In this document: positions 4,657 to 7,251 of the stretch, one piece after another
How the letters are laid out: each line of letters starts with the position of its first letter
Position numbering within the stretch: position 1 is the first letter of the stretch
From: Candidatus Sabulitectum sp.
GTDB lineage: Bacteria > Fermentibacterota > Fermentibacteria > Fermentibacterales > JCC-6
Direction: 5' to 3'
DNA length: 7,251 bases
NCBI GenBank assembly: GCA_029934845.1
Contig: JAOZLN010000127.1
Coordinates: forward strand, 1-7,251
Translations under genes and position numbers: made by a program
Notes under the pieces: model-generated
Told to the model about the DNA's origin: nothing
The model's database searches: none
What the model saw: only the letters and a program-made list of their open reading frames with translations

Positions 4657-7251
4657 ATGAACAGCCCGACTGAACGCCTTGATTCATTGATTTTAAAACT
4701 GGAGAAGTCTGCAGGGCAGCCTGTTCATGATGTGGTTTGTGACTTCGAAGAAGCAGTGATCCTTTCTATTACCATTGGCCGTAACGAGGACTCCCTTAGA
4801 TTGATTCAGGAATACTCAAACTACTTCCTTGACCCGGTTCCCTTCGAGATCAGATTTTTCTGTGTTTTTCAGCGATCTGTTGTAGCCTGGCGTTCCGGCG
4901 ATCTTCAATTTGCAGAGAGATCAATAAAAGAATCTATGAAAATTGCTGAAGACAATGGAAGTTTGCAATCTGCTGCAAGATCCTCCATGGCTCTTGGAGT
5001 ATTATCTGTGGAAAAGAGCCAGTTCGGCGAAGCTCTTGCTCTTATGAAGAAGGCAGAAGCCGGATTGAGGGTCGATGGAGGGTATCTGCTTGCAAGGTGT
5101 CTGAACTGGCTGGGCCAGATCTGTTTCAGTCTGGATCTTTTTCAGGAATCCTGGAATTATTACACAGAAGCTCTTGAGTTGAACGAAGAGCTTTCACTAG
5201 TAACGGATCAAGCTTATGTTTTTTCAAACATAGGTTTACTCTGCCAGAGGATCGGGCTCTATAAACAGGCAGAGGAAAGTTTCCGTAATTCAATGAAAAT
5301 TCAGGAAGAATCAGGCAATAATTACGGTTTTGCCGACAGTCTGGCGAACCTTGGACTGCTGTTAGCCGAGAAGAAAGGGCTTTACCAGGAAGCTGCACCA
5401 ATTCTTGAGAAAGCCTACAAAATGCATCTTGGAAACAAGGCGATCTCCAAAGCAGGTCTTGTTTTAGTTAATTATGCTCTTACGATCTTTCGCCTGGGGG
5501 ATAAGAAAAAAGCCAGTGATCTGTTTGATCAGGCGGAACAGCTGGTTTTCTCACAGGAGTCATGGGTTGAAAAAATAGAGTATTGTGTTGTAAGAGCGGA
5601 ATTCTGTCTTGAATCAGGTAATGTGGAAAAAGCAGAAAAGCTGATCACTAGGGGTCGGGATATTGAAAGCGCTAACATTTCTAATAGCTATGGACAGGGA
5701 TTCAGCTTTATTTATGCCAGGGTTCTTGTAGAGAAGGGTAACTACAAACTTGCCTATTCCGAGCTTCAAAAGGCCATGGAGGAAGAAAAGAAACTTGACG
5801 CATTGAAGTCCAGTGCCATGGAAAGCGTCATAGATGCATTAACAGAAACTGCCCGAGCTAAAAAAGAACTTGCTCGCGTAGAAGAGGAAGCTCGTCAACT
5901 TGAACAGAAGAACACATCTCTTCTTTTAAGTGAGGAACGATTCAGAGGTCTTGTAAACAGTATGACAAACATTGGTGTGCTTGCTGTGGATTCACAGGAA
6001 GTAGTTACTTTCTGGAATGATACATGCGAAAAACTTTACGGTTATGAAAGCACTGAGGCATGTGGAAGAAAGCTTTCTGAATTGATAATTCCAGAACACC
6101 TGGATGAATGGATCACCGACTTCATCAGAACTCGAACAGATGACAAAGAATTCGATGTAAACTTAAGGGCGAAGAACGGAAGCCTGAAGAGCGTTCTTAT
6201 TTCACTTGTTCCATTCAAAAAGGACGAGACGTTCATTATACAGGTTGATAGAACAAGTCAGCGATATGCAGAGAATCAGAGAAGTCTTATAGAGGCGCAA
6301 ATGAGAAGAACACAGAAACTGGAGGCTCTGGGCACTCTTGCAGGTGGCATTGCCCACGATTTTAACAATCTTCTTCAAGGTATTCTTGGGAATGCTGCCA
6401 TGCTTTGCAAAACACTTGATGGAGATTCTTCCCAGCTTATCAAGGCAGAGCGGATTCAATCTGCAGCAGAGAGGTCGGCAGATCTGTGTACCCAGATGCT
6501 GGATTACGCCGGAGTACAGCCAGTCAGCCACCAGCTGATGGACATCAATCATGTTATTAAAGACATTTCAGTTCTTATGGAAACAAGCCTTCCCAAAGAT
6601 GTTGAGCTTGTTATGGATCTGTCCAACAGAGTACCCCCGGTGACAGGAGATGGTTCACAGATGCGTCAGGTAATAATGAATCTGGTTCTTAATGGAGCAG
6701 AATCTATAAATGGCTCCGGGCAGGTGCATATCTCTACAGATTTTGTATACAGAAAGAGAGAACAGTTCAGGGACAATCTGCTTGAGGAATCTCCTGACGA
6801 TGGCGATTTTCTTCTTCTAAAGATTAAAGATAACGGTACCGGAATTGATGCCGAAACCCTTACCCGGATATTTGACCCTTTTTATTCAACAAAGCAAACT
6901 GGAAGGGGTCTTGGCCTTGCTGCAGTACTCGGCATCGTAAGGGGTCATTCCGGAGCCATCATGGTTAATTCAAAACCGGACATTGGAACCGAGTTCTTTG
7001 TTTACCTTCATGCGGTCAGGGAAGATGAATTGGTTAAAACCGTTAAAGATCAGCCTGAAGCCGCTGAAGAACATGCAGGTAAAAAAATTCTTGTTGTGGA
7101 TGACGAAGAGATCGTTCGTGAAACAATTCATGCTATTCTCTCAGCCATGGGTTTCGAAGTTGTTGCAGCGCCTGGTGGCGCAGAGGCACTGGCCATGCTC
7201 GAAAAAGGCGAGATCCCGGATTTAATGATGCTTGATCTTACCATGCCGGGA
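4657..7251 (+). CDS. Cytosolic hybrid sensor histidine kinase: TPR-PAS-HisKA-HATPase-receiver (partial)
   Basis: 865 codons are visible and the gene continues past the right edge. No signal peptide or membrane helix is present, so it senses an intracellular cue. Residues about 60-380 form tetratricopeptide-like helix pairs (for example 145-179, 186-220, 226-260, 266-300). A charged coiled coil (about 385-425) leads to a PAS domain (about 425-535). HisKA has H567 in LAGGIAHDFNNLL, the form typical of HPK4-class kinases. HATPase motifs are the N box (N675, N679), DNGTG (725-729), FDPFYSTK (739-746) and GRGLGL (749-754). The receiver starts near 809 with D815/D816 and the phosphoacceptor D860 in LDLTMPG; its Thr/Ser and Lys switch residues lie outside the window. 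All visible catalytic motifs are intact. The attached receiver suggests a phosphorelay to a separate Hpt protein or self-dampening. ATG 4657 follows GGAAGGA by four bases; an ATG at 4653 is out of frame and stops quickly. The TPR region is probably the protein-binding input; the signal is unknown. Confidence 0.93.
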   Translation, partial: MNSPTERLDSLILKLEKSAGQPVHDVVCDFEEAVILSITIGRNEDSLRLIQEYSNYFLDPVPFEIRFFCVFQRSVVAWRSGDLQFAERSIKESMKIAEDNGSLQSAARSSMALGVLSVEKSQFGEALALMKKAEAGLRVDGGYLLARCLNWLGQICFSLDLFQESWNYYTEALELNEELSLVTDQAYVFSNIGLLCQRIGLYKQAEESFRNSMKIQEESGNNYGFADSLANLGLLLAEKKGLYQEAAPILEKAYKMHLGNKAISKAGLVLVNYALTIFRLGDKKKASDLFDQAEQLVFSQESWVEKIEYCVVRAEFCLESGNVEKAEKLITRGRDIESANISNSYGQGFSFIYARVLVEKGNYKLAYSELQKAMEEEKKLDALKSSAMESVIDALTETARAKKELARVEEEARQLEQKNTSLLLSEERFRGLVNSMTNIGVLAVDSQEVVTFWNDTCEKLYGYESTEACGRKLSELIIPEHLDEWITDFIRTRTDDKEFDVNLRAKNGSLKSVLISLVPFKKDETFIIQVDRTSQRYAENQRSLIEAQMRRTQKLEALGTLAGGIAHDFNNLLQGILGNAAMLCKTLDGDSSQLIKAERIQSAAERSADLCTQMLDYAGVQPVSHQLMDINHVIKDISVLMETSLPKDVELVMDLSNRVPPVTGDGSQMRQVIMNLVLNGAESINGSGQVHISTDFVYRKREQFRDNLLEESPDDGDFLLLKIKDNGTGIDAETLTRIFDPFYSTKQTGRGLGLAAVLGIVRGHSGAIMVNSKPDIGTEFFVYLHAVREDELVKTVKDQPEAAEEHAGKKILVVDDEEIVRETIHAILSAMGFEVVAAPGGAEALAMLEKGEIPDLMMLDLTMPG

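Noticed and set aside
6202..6552. Minus-strand ORF of 116 residues inside the kinase gene
   Set aside because: It is the reverse of the PAS/HisKA region with intact catalytic motifs on the plus strand; it is a shadow frame.

Overview
The window looks like chromosomal DNA from a bacterium with moderate G+C (roughly mid-40s percent by eye) and strong GGAGG-type ribosome binding sites. A lipoprotein, a secreted M15-type peptidase, and a cytosolic TPR/PAS hybrid histidine kinase suggest a diderm lineage such as a spirochaete or a candidate phylum of the Fibrobacterota-Chlorobiota-Bacteroidota type. This taxonomic guess is weak: there is no rRNA and no diagnostic marker.

Layout: coding density is very high and no stretch over 100 bases lacks a gene. 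From the left edge to 2949 three genes run on the minus strand as one probable operon, read right to left: a zinc D,D- or L,D-peptidase of family M15, an outer-envelope lipoprotein with two beta-sandwich carbohydrate-binding-like domains, and a multi-pass membrane protein that leaves the window at base 1. The first two are separated by 2 bases, and the last two overlap by 7 bases if the membrane protein starts at an ATT codon. A probable promoter lies in the 83-base gap at 2950-3032. Next on the minus strand is a 515-residue cytosolic zinc oligopeptidase resembling families M2/M3 (3033-4580). A 76-base gap (4581-4656) with a perfect TATAAT separates it from a divergent plus-strand gene, a large hybrid histidine kinase (TPR, PAS, HisKA, HATPase, receiver) that leaves the window at base 7251 in its receiver domain.

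Functionally, the minus-strand trio reads as a cell-envelope module (wall peptidase, surface lipoprotein, polytopic membrane enzyme or transporter). The kinase has no membrane segment and so senses something inside the cell. It shares a regulatory gap with the oligopeptidase, but nothing visible proves it controls any neighbour. The most unusual sequence-level point is that the membrane protein has no ATG, GTG or TTG that would preserve its first membrane helix. No mobile element, CRISPR array, tRNA or rRNA was seen.
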